This document shows positions 53,487 to 61,678 of a stretch of DNA of 64,000 bases, in pieces. The first letter of the stretch is position 1; every line of letters begins with the position of its first letter. The notes beneath the pieces are model-generated. The model made no database searches. It saw only the letters and a list, made by a program, of their open reading frames with translations, and was not told the DNA's origin. Source of the stretch: Mogibacterium sp. (GTDB lineage Bacteria; Bacillota; Clostridia; Peptostreptococcales; Anaerovoracaceae); NCBI GenBank assembly GCA_017405845.1, contig JAFQZQ010000002.1, positions 62,001 through 126,000 on the forward strand, given 5' to 3'. Position numbers and translations under genes: made by a program.

Positions 53487-54887
53487 ATGGTACCGGATTA
53501 TGAAGCAATAAAGAAGGCCGCTGAGAAATACGGCCCGGATATGAGCAGATTCCTCAGAGACATGATCTCTCATCCAAGCGAAAGTGCTGAAGAGGGTGAG
53601 GTAGTTGCATGCATCAAGGCTGAGATGGAAAAACTTGACTATGATAAGGTAGAGGTCGACGGGCTCGGCAACGTCATCGGCTGGATGGGCGATGGAGACA
53701 AGATCATCGCTATCGACTCCCACATCGATACAGTAGGTATCGGAAACATCAACAACTGGGAAGCTGATCCTTACGAAGGCTATGAGACAGATGACATCAT
53801 CTACGGACGTGGCGGATCCGACCAGGAAGGCGGAATGGCTTCGGCTGTATACGGTACAAAGATCATGAAGGAGCTCGGACTCATTCCTGAGGACTACAAG
53901 ATCATGGTAGTCGGCTCCGTAATGGAAGAGGACTGCGACGGAATGTGCTGGCAGTACATCGTAAACAAATACTTCAACGGACCTGAAGACGCAGCTTCGA
54001 AGATCGATTTTGTGATCTCGACAGAGCCTACAGACGGCGGCGTATACCGCGGACACAGAGGCAGAATGGAGATCAGAGTAGACGTAAAGGGAATCTCCTG
54101 CCACGGCTCCGCTCCTGAAAGAGGAGACAACGCTATCTACAAGATGGCAGACATCATCAGCGATGTAAGAGCTCTCAACAACAACGGCTGCGACGACACT
54201 ACAGCAATCCGCGGACTCGTAAAGATGCTCGATCCTAAGTTCAATCCTGATCATTACGAAGACGCAAGATTCCTCGGACGCGGCACATGCGCCGTTTCCC
54301 AGATCTTCTACACATCGCCTAGCCGCTGCGCTGTAGCTGACTCCTGCGCTATCTCGATCGACAGACGTATGACAGCAGGCGAGACATGGGACAGCTGCCT
54401 CGAAGAGGTAAGACAGCTCCCAAGCGTACAGAAGTACGGCGATGACGTAAAGGTATCGATGTACATGTACGAGCGTCCGTCATGGACAGGCGAAGTATAC
54501 GAGACAGAGTGCTACTTCCCGACATGGATCAACAAGGAGAGCTCGGCTCACGTAAAGGCACTCGTAGAGGCACACAAGGCCCTCTTCGGAGAGAAGAGAA
54601 TCGGATCGCCTACAGCGATGCACCTCAGAGACGGACGTCCGCTCTGCGACAAGTGGACATTCTCCACAAACGGAGTATCCATTCAGGGCCGCTACGGCAT
54701 CCCATGCGTAGGCTTCGGACCTGGTGCTGAGAGCCAGGCTCATGCTCCTAACGAGATCACATGGAAGCAGGACCTCGTAACATGCGCAGCACTCTACGCA
54801 GCAGCAATTCCACTGTATCCTGACCAGGAGAAGACAGGCGATGTAAGCCAGTTCCGTCAGGGAAAGACAAACAACGATATCAAATAA
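53487..54887 (+). CDS. ygeY: YgeY-family M20 hydrolase of selenium-linked purine degradation
   Basis: This 466-residue protein is an M20-type metallohydrolase matching YgeY. It has [10 protein letters not shown] with H79 and D81, [12 protein letters not shown], the glutamate pair in VMEEDCDGM, and a late [12 protein letters not shown] segment typical of YgeY over other M20 enzymes. It is thought to hydrolyse an amide of a purine breakdown product to release an amino acid. It carries its own GGAGG ribosome site and is followed by a strong terminator, and its codons are strongly biased toward AAG, AAC and ATC, suggesting high expression. It is divergent from the YheO-like regulator. Confidence 0.93.
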   Translation: MVPDYEAIKKAAEKYGPDMSRFLRDMISHPSESAEEGEVVACIKAEMEKLDYDKVEVDGLGNVIGWMGDGDKIIAIDSHIDTVGIGNINNWEADPYEGYETDDIIYGRGGSDQEGGMASAVYGTKIMKELGLIPEDYKIMVVGSVMEEDCDGMCWQYIVNKYFNGPEDAASKIDFVISTEPTDGGVYRGHRGRMEIRVDVKGISCHGSAPERGDNAIYKMADIISDVRALNNNGCDDTTAIRGLVKMLDPKFNPDHYEDARFLGRGTCAVSQIFYTSPSRCAVADSCAISIDRRMTAGETWDSCLEEVRQLPSVQKYGDDVKVSMYMYERPSWTGEVYETECYFPTWINKESSAHVKALVEAHKALFGEKRIGSPTAMHLRDGRPLCDKWTFSTNGVSIQGRYGIPCVGFGPGAESQAHAPNEITWKQDLVTCAALYAAAIPLYPDQEKTGDVSQFRQGKTNNDIK

Positions 54888-54931
54888 GCAGACACTTTCA
54901 GCGTGTGCCGCTGTCAAGTCAGTATATCATC

Positions 54932-54971
54932 GCTCCGTACCGCATATAATGGTACGGAGCTTTTATTGTTT
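54932..54971 (+). terminator. Rho-independent terminator after ygeY
   Basis: GCTCCGTACC (54932-54941) pairs with GGTACGGAGC (54951-54960) around a 9-base loop, followed by TTTTATTGTTT. Confidence 0.95.
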
Positions 54972-54994
54972 AAGCTCTTCATTTATGATATTCT
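54966..54994 (+). promoter_or_regulatory. Promoter of xpt
   Basis: TTGTTT (54966-54971) and TATTCT (54989-54994) are 17 bases apart, partly overlapping the terminator's T-run. No purine riboswitch-like structure is visible in the remaining leader. Confidence 0.6.
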
Positions 54995-55046
54995 CACTAT
55001 GTATGGGCTACTTTATTTTTCACATCGACAAGGAGAGGGAATATCG

Positions 55047-55622
55047 ATGAAAAAAATGGAAGAAATGATCCTGAAAGAGGGCAAGGTTCTGCCGGGCGGA
55101 GTACTCAAGGTGGGAAGCTTCCTCAATCAGCAGGTAGATACAAAATTCATGAAGGAAATCGGAGACGAGATCGCTCGTCTGTATGAAGGCGAAGGCGTTA
55201 CCAAGATCCTTACGATCGAATCGTCGGGCATTCCTATCGCTATATCGGCAGGTTTCGCGATGCAGGTCAAGGTGGTCTACGCTAAGAAGAATAAATCGTC
55301 GAATGTTTCGGGGGATGTTTACGCTACTCCTGTCAAGTCATTTACACATGGAGTTATCAACAATGTCGTAGTTACAAAAGAGTATCTTTCGCCTGATGAC
55401 CGCATACTCGTAGTTGATGACTTCCTGGCTCACGGAAGCGCGCTTACAGGGCTTATCGATATAGTCAATCAGGCAGGAGCCACTCTTGTAGGCTGCGTTG
55501 CGGCGATAGAGAAGGGCTTCCAGATGGGCGGAGACAGGCTCAGAGAGCAGGGTTACAGGATCGAGTCTCTGGCCATCATCGATGAGATGACAGATGACGG
55601 GATCACATTCCGTGAACAGTAA
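55047..55622 (+). CDS. xpt: Xanthine phosphoribosyltransferase
   Basis: This 191-residue protein fits Xpt in length. It has the PRPP-binding motif ILVVDDFLAHGSALTGL, the SSGIPIAISAGF loop, and LAIIDEMTDDGITF at the C-terminus. It converts xanthine and PRPP to XMP, a salvage route that competes with degradation by the dehydrogenases. The ATG at 55047 is preferred to a longer in-frame start at 54903 because AAGGAG lies directly upstream and the longer frame covers the terminator. Confidence 0.95.
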   Translation: MKKMEEMILKEGKVLPGGVLKVGSFLNQQVDTKFMKEIGDEIARLYEGEGVTKILTIESSGIPIAISAGFAMQVKVVYAKKNKSSNVSGDVYATPVKSFTHGVINNVVVTKEYLSPDDRILVVDDFLAHGSALTGLIDIVNQAGATLVGCVAAIEKGFQMGGDRLREQGYRIESLAIIDEMTDDGITFREQ

Positions 55623-55634
55623 GAAAAACAACGA

Positions 55635-56429
55635 ATGAATATAACTATCGGTGGATTAAATATAAACTATAAGATAAGCGGTCCGGACGGGGGCAAGGAT
55701 GCTCCTGTTCTTGTGGTGCTCCAGGGCTGGGGAACAAGCATGGAGATCTACGATTCGGTCGCAGCTGCAGTCAATGACAGATGCCGGGTCGTTCAATTCG
55801 ATCTTCCGGGATTCGGAGCCAGCGATGAGCCTGAGGAGCCGTGGAACGTCGATGCATATGCGGACTTTTTCTGTAGCTTCATGGAGGCGCTTGGAATTAA
55901 GAAGACGGTGCTTCTCGGCCACTCCTACGGAGGCAGAGTCATCATCAAGCTGGCTGCGAGAGACAGCCTTCCGTTTGAGATAGAGAAGATCGTGCTTGTC
56001 GACAGTGCCGGAGTCATGCCTGAGCGCAGTGCATCGCAGAAATTCAAGGTGAAGCTGTACAAGATCAAGAGGACCTTCCTCATGAGCAAACCTGTGCATG
56101 CGATGTTCCCTGAGGTCATCGATTACTGGATGAGCAAGCAGGGTTCAGAAGACTACAGAAATGCGAGCCCGATAATGAAGAGATGCCTCGTGCTGGCAGT
56201 CAACGAAGACCTTCAGCATCTTATGCCTTCAGTGAAGCAGGATACACTTCTTGTCTGGGGTGACCTCGACCTCGATACGCCTATCAGCGATGCTCACAAA
56301 ATGGAAGCGAAGATGCCGAATGCAGCGCTGGTTGTGCTTGAGGGGACCGATCACTACTCGTTCCTCTACAAGCCTGTTGAGTTCAGGAACATCCTCAGGG
56401 CGTTCCTTGGGATCGGAGGTGTGTCATGA
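55635..56429 (+). CDS. Alpha/beta hydrolase
   Basis: This 264-residue alpha/beta-hydrolase has the oxyanion region LQGWGTS and the nucleophile elbow GHSYGGR with S97. A likely acid is D in WGDLDLDTP, and the His is in GTDHYSF near the C-terminus. No signal peptide. It lies 12 bases after xpt and overlaps the MurF-like gene by 4 bases, so it is in the cell-wall gene run. Substrate unknown; roles in peptidoglycan or lipid metabolism are guesses. Confidence 0.85.
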   Translation: MNITIGGLNINYKISGPDGGKDAPVLVVLQGWGTSMEIYDSVAAAVNDRCRVVQFDLPGFGASDEPEEPWNVDAYADFFCSFMEALGIKKTVLLGHSYGGRVIIKLAARDSLPFEIEKIVLVDSAGVMPERSASQKFKVKLYKIKRTFLMSKPVHAMFPEVIDYWMSKQGSEDYRNASPIMKRCLVLAVNEDLQHLMPSVKQDTLLVWGDLDLDTPISDAHKMEAKMPNAALVVLEGTDHYSFLYKPVEFRNILRAFLGIGGVS

Positions 56430-58066
56430 TCATACGCGATCTGATCTCACTTCTGCTGGGTATTCCCGCATTCTGGCTTGTGCTCAGGTACAACATGCAC
56501 ATGTTCCAGCTCAACACATATATGAACAACGAGCAGAGAGAATGGCTGCGCAGAAACAGTCACCTTCAGTGGATACTGAATTTCGCGGTCATACTCGGTA
56601 TCATCCGGCTTGCCGGAAGGGCATTCATATCAGCACCATGGCTTGGCCTTGCCGGAGATATCCTGATATGGTTGACATTCATTGTGATCATACTGGTATA
56701 CAGACTCCTGAAGGAGATGAACTCCAAGAAACCTCTGAAATTCACTCCAAGAGTCAAGAGAATGGTTGCTTCTGACATAGTACTCTGTGTTCTGCTGTTC
56801 GTGTTACCTGTAACTGTCGTTGCTGTTATGGGACTGCTTGATACTGAAGCTGTGAAAGCCTTTCCTCTGGGAGCATTCCTTCTGCTCCTGACCGGATTGC
56901 AGAAGATCATGATCATGGTGGCCAATAAGGTCAACCGTCCGATAGAGAAGGGCGTCAATAACCATTACATAAACGACGCAAAGCGCATCTTAAGGGAGAA
57001 CCCTGATCTTAAGATAATCGGTGTCACCGGAAGCTACGGCAAGACGAGCGTCAAATTCTATCTTGAGACGCTCCTCAGAGCTAAGTACAGGGTTCTTGTA
57101 ACTCCGGAGAGCTACAACACTCCGATGGGTATCGTAATTACCATAAGGAAGTTTCTCAAACCGACGCACGAGATATTCGTGTGCGAGATGGGAGCCAGAT
57201 ATGTAGGAGAGATCAAAGAGGACTGCGATCTCGTGCATCCTCATCACGGTCTCATAACATCTATAGGACCTCAGCACCTCGATACATTCGAAAGCATGGA
57301 GAACATACAGAAGACGAAGTTCGAGCTTGCTGATGCGGTCCCTGACGGAGGCATCCTCTTCCTGAACGGAGACAATGAGTACATCGAAGAGGAGCTGCAG
57401 CGCAGAAAGGGCAGCAGGCCGCTCTACGATGACCCTGTGATGTATCATTCGCAGAAGACCGGAAGCGGTTACTACGCTTCTGATGTCGTGGTGACCAACC
57501 ACGGTACCGATTTCACGGTCAACGCGCCTGATGGAGAGACCGCCAGATTCTCCATGAAGCTTGTCGGTGGCCATAACGTCATCAACGTAATGGGTGCCAT
57601 TGCGGTAGCTCATGAGTTCGGCATTTCGCTTGCAGAGCTTCGAATCCCTGTCCGCAGGATACAGAGCGTGCCGCACCGCATGGAGATGAAAAATCACGGC
57701 GATGTTACAATTATCGACGACGCGTTCAACTCAAATCCTATCGGATCGAAGGCAGCGGTCGAGACGCTCGCCATCATGGACGGCATGCGTATTCTCATCA
57801 CGCCGGGCATGGTAGAGCTCGGCGAGGACGAGGCAGAGTACAACAGAAAGTTCGGAACTTATGCGGCAGATTGCTGTGACAAAATCTTCCTCGTAGGCAG
57901 AAAGCATACCGAGCCTATCAAGGAGGGCATACTGAGCAAGGGCTTCCCGGAGAAGAATCTCGAAGTCTTCGATAAAGTCGAGGACGCGATCGCCCGCGCA
58001 TACGCAGTGAAGACAGATAAGCATAAATACATTTTGCTTGAGAACGATTTACCTGATAACTATTAG
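56426..58066 (+). CDS. murF: MurF-like Mur ligase with N-terminal membrane region
   Basis: This 546-residue protein has about five hydrophobic segments in residues 1-170 (about 5-22, 48-66, 73-93, 114-135, 145-165). A Mur ligase body follows, with P-loop GVTGSYGKTS (199-208), SYNTPMG, CEMGARYVGEI and DDAFNSNP. It should add D-Ala-D-Ala to the UDP-MurNAc-peptide, here at the membrane. The directly following Ddl gene makes the dipeptide. The membrane extension is not found in E. coli MurF but occurs in clostridial members. The start overlaps the hydrolase gene by 4 bases. Confidence 0.88.
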   Translation: MIIRDLISLLLGIPAFWLVLRYNMHMFQLNTYMNNEQREWLRRNSHLQWILNFAVILGIIRLAGRAFISAPWLGLAGDILIWLTFIVIILVYRLLKEMNSKKPLKFTPRVKRMVASDIVLCVLLFVLPVTVVAVMGLLDTEAVKAFPLGAFLLLLTGLQKIMIMVANKVNRPIEKGVNNHYINDAKRILRENPDLKIIGVTGSYGKTSVKFYLETLLRAKYRVLVTPESYNTPMGIVITIRKFLKPTHEIFVCEMGARYVGEIKEDCDLVHPHHGLITSIGPQHLDTFESMENIQKTKFELADAVPDGGILFLNGDNEYIEEELQRRKGSRPLYDDPVMYHSQKTGSGYYASDVVVTNHGTDFTVNAPDGETARFSMKLVGGHNVINVMGAIAVAHEFGISLAELRIPVRRIQSVPHRMEMKNHGDVTIIDDAFNSNPIGSKAAVETLAIMDGMRILITPGMVELGEDEAEYNRKFGTYAADCCDKIFLVGRKHTEPIKEGILSKGFPEKNLEVFDKVEDAIARAYAVKTDKHKYILLENDLPDNY

Positions 58067-58075
58067 GAGTTGGAA

Positions 58076-59260
58076 ATGAAGACGAAAGTCGCAATGATGT
58101 TCGGCGGCAAGACCGTTGAGCACGAAGTATCTGTAATATCCGGCATCCAGGCGCTCAAGTCCATGGATACCGATAAATATGAAGTAACTCCGATATATAT
58201 GACGAAAGAAAACGACATGTATATCGGCTCGGATATCGGAAAGATCGAATCCTACAGGGATATCCCGGGGCTGCTTAAGCGCTCGCAGCGTGTCATCATG
58301 GTTAATGACAACGGCAGGGTGCAGCTGGTACCTTATCCGGCAAAGAAGTTCGGCGGCATGAAGCCTGTTGTGATCGATATCGCTTTTCCGGTGGTGCACG
58401 GCACAAACGTTGAGGACGGAGCTCTTCAGGGCTACCTCAAGACTGTGGGCATCCCGTTCGTCGGACCTGATGTAACTTCATCGGCTATCAGCATGGACAA
58501 GTTCATCACCAAGGCTGTACTGAAAGAAGCGGGAGTGCCTGTGCTCGACGCTAAGGTGTATACGATGGCTGACTATGAGCAGCCGGAGAAACTCGCCGGC
58601 GACATTGAGAAGACTATCGGATATCCGGTCATAATCAAGCCGGTCAACCTCGGATCGAGCGTCGGTATCGGCGTTGCGAAGAGCAGGGACGAGCTGATCG
58701 ACGCTATCGATGACGCTTTCAGATATGCTGCCCGCGTAATGGCAGAACATGCTATCTCAAAGCTCAGAGAGATAAACTGCTCGGTGCTCGGTGACGAGAA
58801 CGAAGCGATCGCTTCCGAATGCGAGGAGCCGCTCACGTCGGGTGAGATCCTCAGCTACGAGGACAAGTACGTAAACAGCGGCGGCAAGAAGGGCGGAGCC
58901 AAAGGCGGCAGCGGCTCAAAGGGAGCCGGCATGGCGAACCTTTCGCGCAAGATCCCTGCTGAACTCACGCCGGAGAAGCGCGAGGAGATCCGCGAGCTCG
59001 CAGTGAGATCCTTCAAGGCTCTCGGATGCTGCGGCGTATCGCGCATCGACTTCATGATCGATGAAGAGGAAGACAAGCTGTACTTCAACGAGATCAACCC
59101 TATCCCGGGCTCACTTTCATTCTATCTATGGGAGCCTGTAGGCGTTCCGTACAAGGAACTCCTCGACCGCATGATACAGCTGGCAATGAAGAGGGACCGC
59201 ATTGAGGATTCGCTCACATTCACATTCGATACAAACATTCTCGCCAACGCTAAACTGTAA
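58076..59260 (+). CDS. ddl: D-alanine--D-alanine ligase (ATP-grasp)
   Basis: This 394-residue ATP-grasp enzyme has the Ddl N-terminal MMFGGKTVEHEVSVISG, the ATP-binding IIKPVNLGSSVGIG, and a C-terminal metal loop NEINPIPGSLS. It joins two D-alanines for the MurF encoded upstream. The segment at about residues 265-286, corresponding to the omega loop of Ddl, is a Lys/Gly/Ser-rich stretch. The final loop reads NPIPGSLS in place of the usual NTLPGFTS. ATG at 58076 is preferred to TTG at 58070 because AGGAG lies 6 bases before it. I cannot exclude a D-lactate-like variant specificity. Confidence 0.87.
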   Translation: MKTKVAMMFGGKTVEHEVSVISGIQALKSMDTDKYEVTPIYMTKENDMYIGSDIGKIESYRDIPGLLKRSQRVIMVNDNGRVQLVPYPAKKFGGMKPVVIDIAFPVVHGTNVEDGALQGYLKTVGIPFVGPDVTSSAISMDKFITKAVLKEAGVPVLDAKVYTMADYEQPEKLAGDIEKTIGYPVIIKPVNLGSSVGIGVAKSRDELIDAIDDAFRYAARVMAEHAISKLREINCSVLGDENEAIASECEEPLTSGEILSYEDKYVNSGGKKGGAKGGSGSKGAGMANLSRKIPAELTPEKREEIRELAVRSFKALGCCGVSRIDFMIDEEEDKLYFNEINPIPGSLSFYLWEPVGVPYKELLDRMIQLAMKRDRIEDSLTFTFDTNILANAKL

Positions 59261-59273
59261 GGGGTAAAACATA

Positions 59274-60563
59274 ATGGCGCTTGATGGATTCAAAGATATG
59301 TATAACGATTTCTACGGACCGTCTGATGACTACAGGACTCTGGTGCAGAGAAAAGAGCAGAACGTCAGGGACAAGGTCAATCAGCTTTCGGGTGATACGA
59401 ACCGGCCTTCGGGCGCGGGCAGTGCTTCGTCTGCGATCAGCATCGAGACAGAAGTTGAGACGATGGAAGAGGCAGCAAAAAAACCTGTAGCAGTGGCCAC
59501 CAAAACACCGGGCGATGATCCTGAAGAAAAGAAAGAGCCTGAGAAGTCAGGCATGGAAGAGCTTAACGAGCTCATCGGCCTTGAGACTGTAAAGCACGAT
59601 GTAGAGGAGCTGATCGGCCTCGCTAAGGTCAGGAAGATGCGCGAGGAGAAGGGCATGAAAGCGGTTCCTGTTTCGCTTCACCTCGTATTCTCGGGCAATC
59701 CGGGTACGGGCAAGACTACAGTCGCCAGGATACTGGGCAAGCTCTATAAAGAAATCGGCATTCTCTCTACAGGCCAGATGATCGAGACCGACCGCTCGGG
59801 ACTTGTTGCGGGCTACGTCGGACAGACCGCTATCAAGACTCAGAAGAAGATCCAGGAGGCCATGGGGGGTGTTCTCTTCATAGATGAAGCGTATACGCTC
59901 AACCAGAAAGATGAGAACTTCGGCCAGGAGGCTATCGACACCATTCTCAAGGCCATGGAGGACCACCGCGACGAATTCGTCGTAATAGTTGCCGGATACA
60001 CACAGCTTATGAAGGATTTCATCGAGAGCAATCCGGGGCTCAAGTCCAGGTTCAACAAGTTCTTCGAATTCCCTGACTACACGGTTGACGAGCTGCAGAA
60101 GATTTTTGAGCTTCAGTGCAAGAAATATCAGTACACTCTGACCGAAGAGGCCGACAAGGCCGTGCGCGAGGAGATAATCAGGCTCGAAGCGGCGAAAGGC
60201 GAGAACTTCGCGAACGCCAGAGAGGTGCGTAACCTGTTCGAAAAGATCATCACAAACCAGGCAGCAAGAGTCTCTTCTCTTGAAGATGCTGACGAGGAGA
60301 CACTTTCCACTATCACCATCGAAGACCTCACCGACGAATTCGAAGAAGAGCTCAAGGCGAGGGCTGCAAGAGAAGCCGAGATAGAAGAGGCTTTGAGAGA
60401 TGTAGCTGAAATGAACGGCGAGAATCAGCCGACAGCAGAGGAGAGAGCCGGCGAACTCGTTGACCTTCTGATGGAAATGGCCGAAGAGAACGGTGAGGGT
60501 GCCAAGGGCGGCAAAGCAAAAAAGATCAAAAAACCTGACAAGAAACCAATCATAAGAAGATAA
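59274..60563 (+). CDS. SpoVK/CbxX-type AAA ATPase
   Basis: This 429-residue protein has a low-complexity N-terminal region (about 1-95), then a CbxX/CfqX-type AAA domain. Walker A is GNPGTGKTT (141-149), followed by GYVGQTA and Walker B VLFIDEAYTL. A Lys-rich tail, GGKAKKIKKPDKKP, ends the protein. The family includes sporulation protein SpoVK and Rubisco activases, which remodel client complexes using ATP. It is 13 bases after ddl and 5 bases before a YitT gene. The target is unknown; sporulation or cell wall is plausible from family and neighbours. Confidence 0.85.
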   Translation: MALDGFKDMYNDFYGPSDDYRTLVQRKEQNVRDKVNQLSGDTNRPSGAGSASSAISIETEVETMEEAAKKPVAVATKTPGDDPEEKKEPEKSGMEELNELIGLETVKHDVEELIGLAKVRKMREEKGMKAVPVSLHLVFSGNPGTGKTTVARILGKLYKEIGILSTGQMIETDRSGLVAGYVGQTAIKTQKKIQEAMGGVLFIDEAYTLNQKDENFGQEAIDTILKAMEDHRDEFVVIVAGYTQLMKDFIESNPGLKSRFNKFFEFPDYTVDELQKIFELQCKKYQYTLTEEADKAVREEIIRLEAAKGENFANAREVRNLFEKIITNQAARVSSLEDADEETLSTITIEDLTDEFEEELKARAAREAEIEEALRDVAEMNGENQPTAEERAGELVDLLMEMAEENGEGAKGGKAKKIKKPDKKPIIRR

Positions 60564-60568
60564 CAGAC

Positions 60569-61477
60569 GTGAAAAGTATAATTACAAAAAAGAATGTATT
60601 CGAATTTGCGCAGATGGTGCTTGGAAACGCCATCTGTGCTTTTTCGGTGACCTGCTTCGCTCTGCCGTACAATATGGTAGTCAGCGGCATGAGCGGCATC
60701 GGCAGAATCGTGAACATATTTACGGGATTCAGCGTCAGCGCCGTTGTTGCGGTGTTCAATATTGCGCTGTTCATACTCGGAGCTGTTGTACTCGGCAAAA
60801 AGTTCGCTGCAACGATAGCGCTGGGCACATTCGCGTTCCCGTTCTTCATGGGAATATTTGAGCAGATGACATCACTGCACCACATGGTCAACGAGCCAAT
60901 GCTTGCAGCTATCTGCGCGGGAGTGCTCGACGGTGTCGGACTCGGACTCGTGATGAGGCTTGGCGGCTCTACGGGCGGCATCGACGTGCTCGCCATGATA
61001 TTCAACCGAAAGCTCGGATGGAAGCTCGCCACGGTAATGGCCGGAATGGACATCGCGATCTTCCTTATGCAGATACCTGTGACCGCGACCGAGGGAATCA
61101 TACTCGGCATACTCTATGCTCTTGTCTATGGCGTGGTCATGGACAGGATGATCGTGCTGGAGCAGGGCGGTTACCAGATAATGATATGGACCGAAAAGAT
61201 CCACGAAGTAAACGAAGAACTTCTGAAGATCGGATTCGGAACTTCCATTCTGCGGGGCGTCGGCGGCTACCTCAGAGAGGACAGGGATATAATCCTCTGC
61301 GCAGCAAGCAACAGAAACTTCAATAAGGTCAAACGCGCAGTCATGGCAATTGACAACGGAGCCTTCATGACCATCACAAGCGTCAGCGAAGTTAACGGAA
61401 ACGGATTCACATACAACGTGGCGGATGAGTATACCCCGAAATTCGAAGAAAGGCATGATGGCCGCAGGCATTCCTAA
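60569..61477 (+). CDS. YitT-family membrane protein
   Basis: This 302-residue protein has about five membrane helices in residues 1-185 and a soluble DUF2179 domain (about 210-290), the standard YitT layout. LPYNMVVSGMSGIGRI and RLGGSTGGIDVLAMI are the family motifs. The function of the family is unknown; anion or small-molecule transport has been suggested. The start is GTG at 60569 with a weak purine-rich upstream stretch. It lies 5 bases after the AAA gene and is the last gene before the clpB control region. Confidence 0.9.
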   Translation: MKSIITKKNVFEFAQMVLGNAICAFSVTCFALPYNMVVSGMSGIGRIVNIFTGFSVSAVVAVFNIALFILGAVVLGKKFAATIALGTFAFPFFMGIFEQMTSLHHMVNEPMLAAICAGVLDGVGLGLVMRLGGSTGGIDVLAMIFNRKLGWKLATVMAGMDIAIFLMQIPVTATEGIILGILYALVYGVVMDRMIVLEQGGYQIMIWTEKIHEVNEELLKIGFGTSILRGVGGYLREDRDIILCAASNRNFNKVKRAVMAIDNGAFMTITSVSEVNGNGFTYNVADEYTPKFEERHDGRRHS

Positions 61478-61513
61478 GATAAAAAACAGGGAATACATAA
61501 ATGCGAAAAATTA

Positions 61514-61540
61514 TTAGCACTCACGTGAAGTGAGTGCTAA
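61514..61540 (+). promoter_or_regulatory. CIRCE element (HrcA operator) before clpB
   Basis: TTAGCACTC (61514-61522), nine bases, then GAGTGCTAA (61532-61540) is an exact match to the CIRCE consensus. It lies 7 bases before the clpB -35 box, so clpB should be under HrcA heat-shock repression. Confidence 0.97.
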
Positions 61541-61547
61541 ATTTTTC

Positions 61548-61576
61548 TTTACAAACGTTGCAACTTGTACTATTAT
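61548..61576 (+). promoter_or_regulatory. clpB promoter
   Basis: TTTACA (61548-61553) and TATTAT (61571-61576) are separated by 17 bases, directly after the CIRCE element. Confidence 0.8.
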
Positions 61577-61580
61577 TAAC

Positions 61581-61613
61581 TTGCCAAAAATAAGAAAGGG
61601 TCATTTTTGGCAA
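61581..61613 (+). repeat. Second inverted repeat in the clpB control region
   Basis: TTGCCAAAAAT (61581-61591) and ATTTTTGGCAA (61603-61613) are perfect 11-bp inverted repeats 11 bases apart, starting at about the predicted transcription start. They could be an operator or a 5' hairpin; no CtsR heptad pair fits convincingly. Confidence 0.6.
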
Positions 61614-61678
61614 AAAATGCTGACTGATACAGCAGTCTGAAACAGCTAATAAATCTTCTGAACAGGAGGTGTAAATAT

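Noticed and set aside
54972..55046. Purine riboswitch before xpt
   Set aside because: No three-way junction with the conserved core bases is present in the short leader. The same test failed in the gaps before ade, the NCS2 permease and the BMP gene.
54903..55046. Longer N-terminus for xpt
   Set aside because: The extra codons cross a strong terminator and the promoter; the internal ATG has its own ribosome site.
61592..61617. CtsR operator before clpB
   Set aside because: GGTCATTTTTGGCAAAA only loosely resembles the GGTCAAA direct repeat and is better explained by the perfect inverted repeat it lies in.
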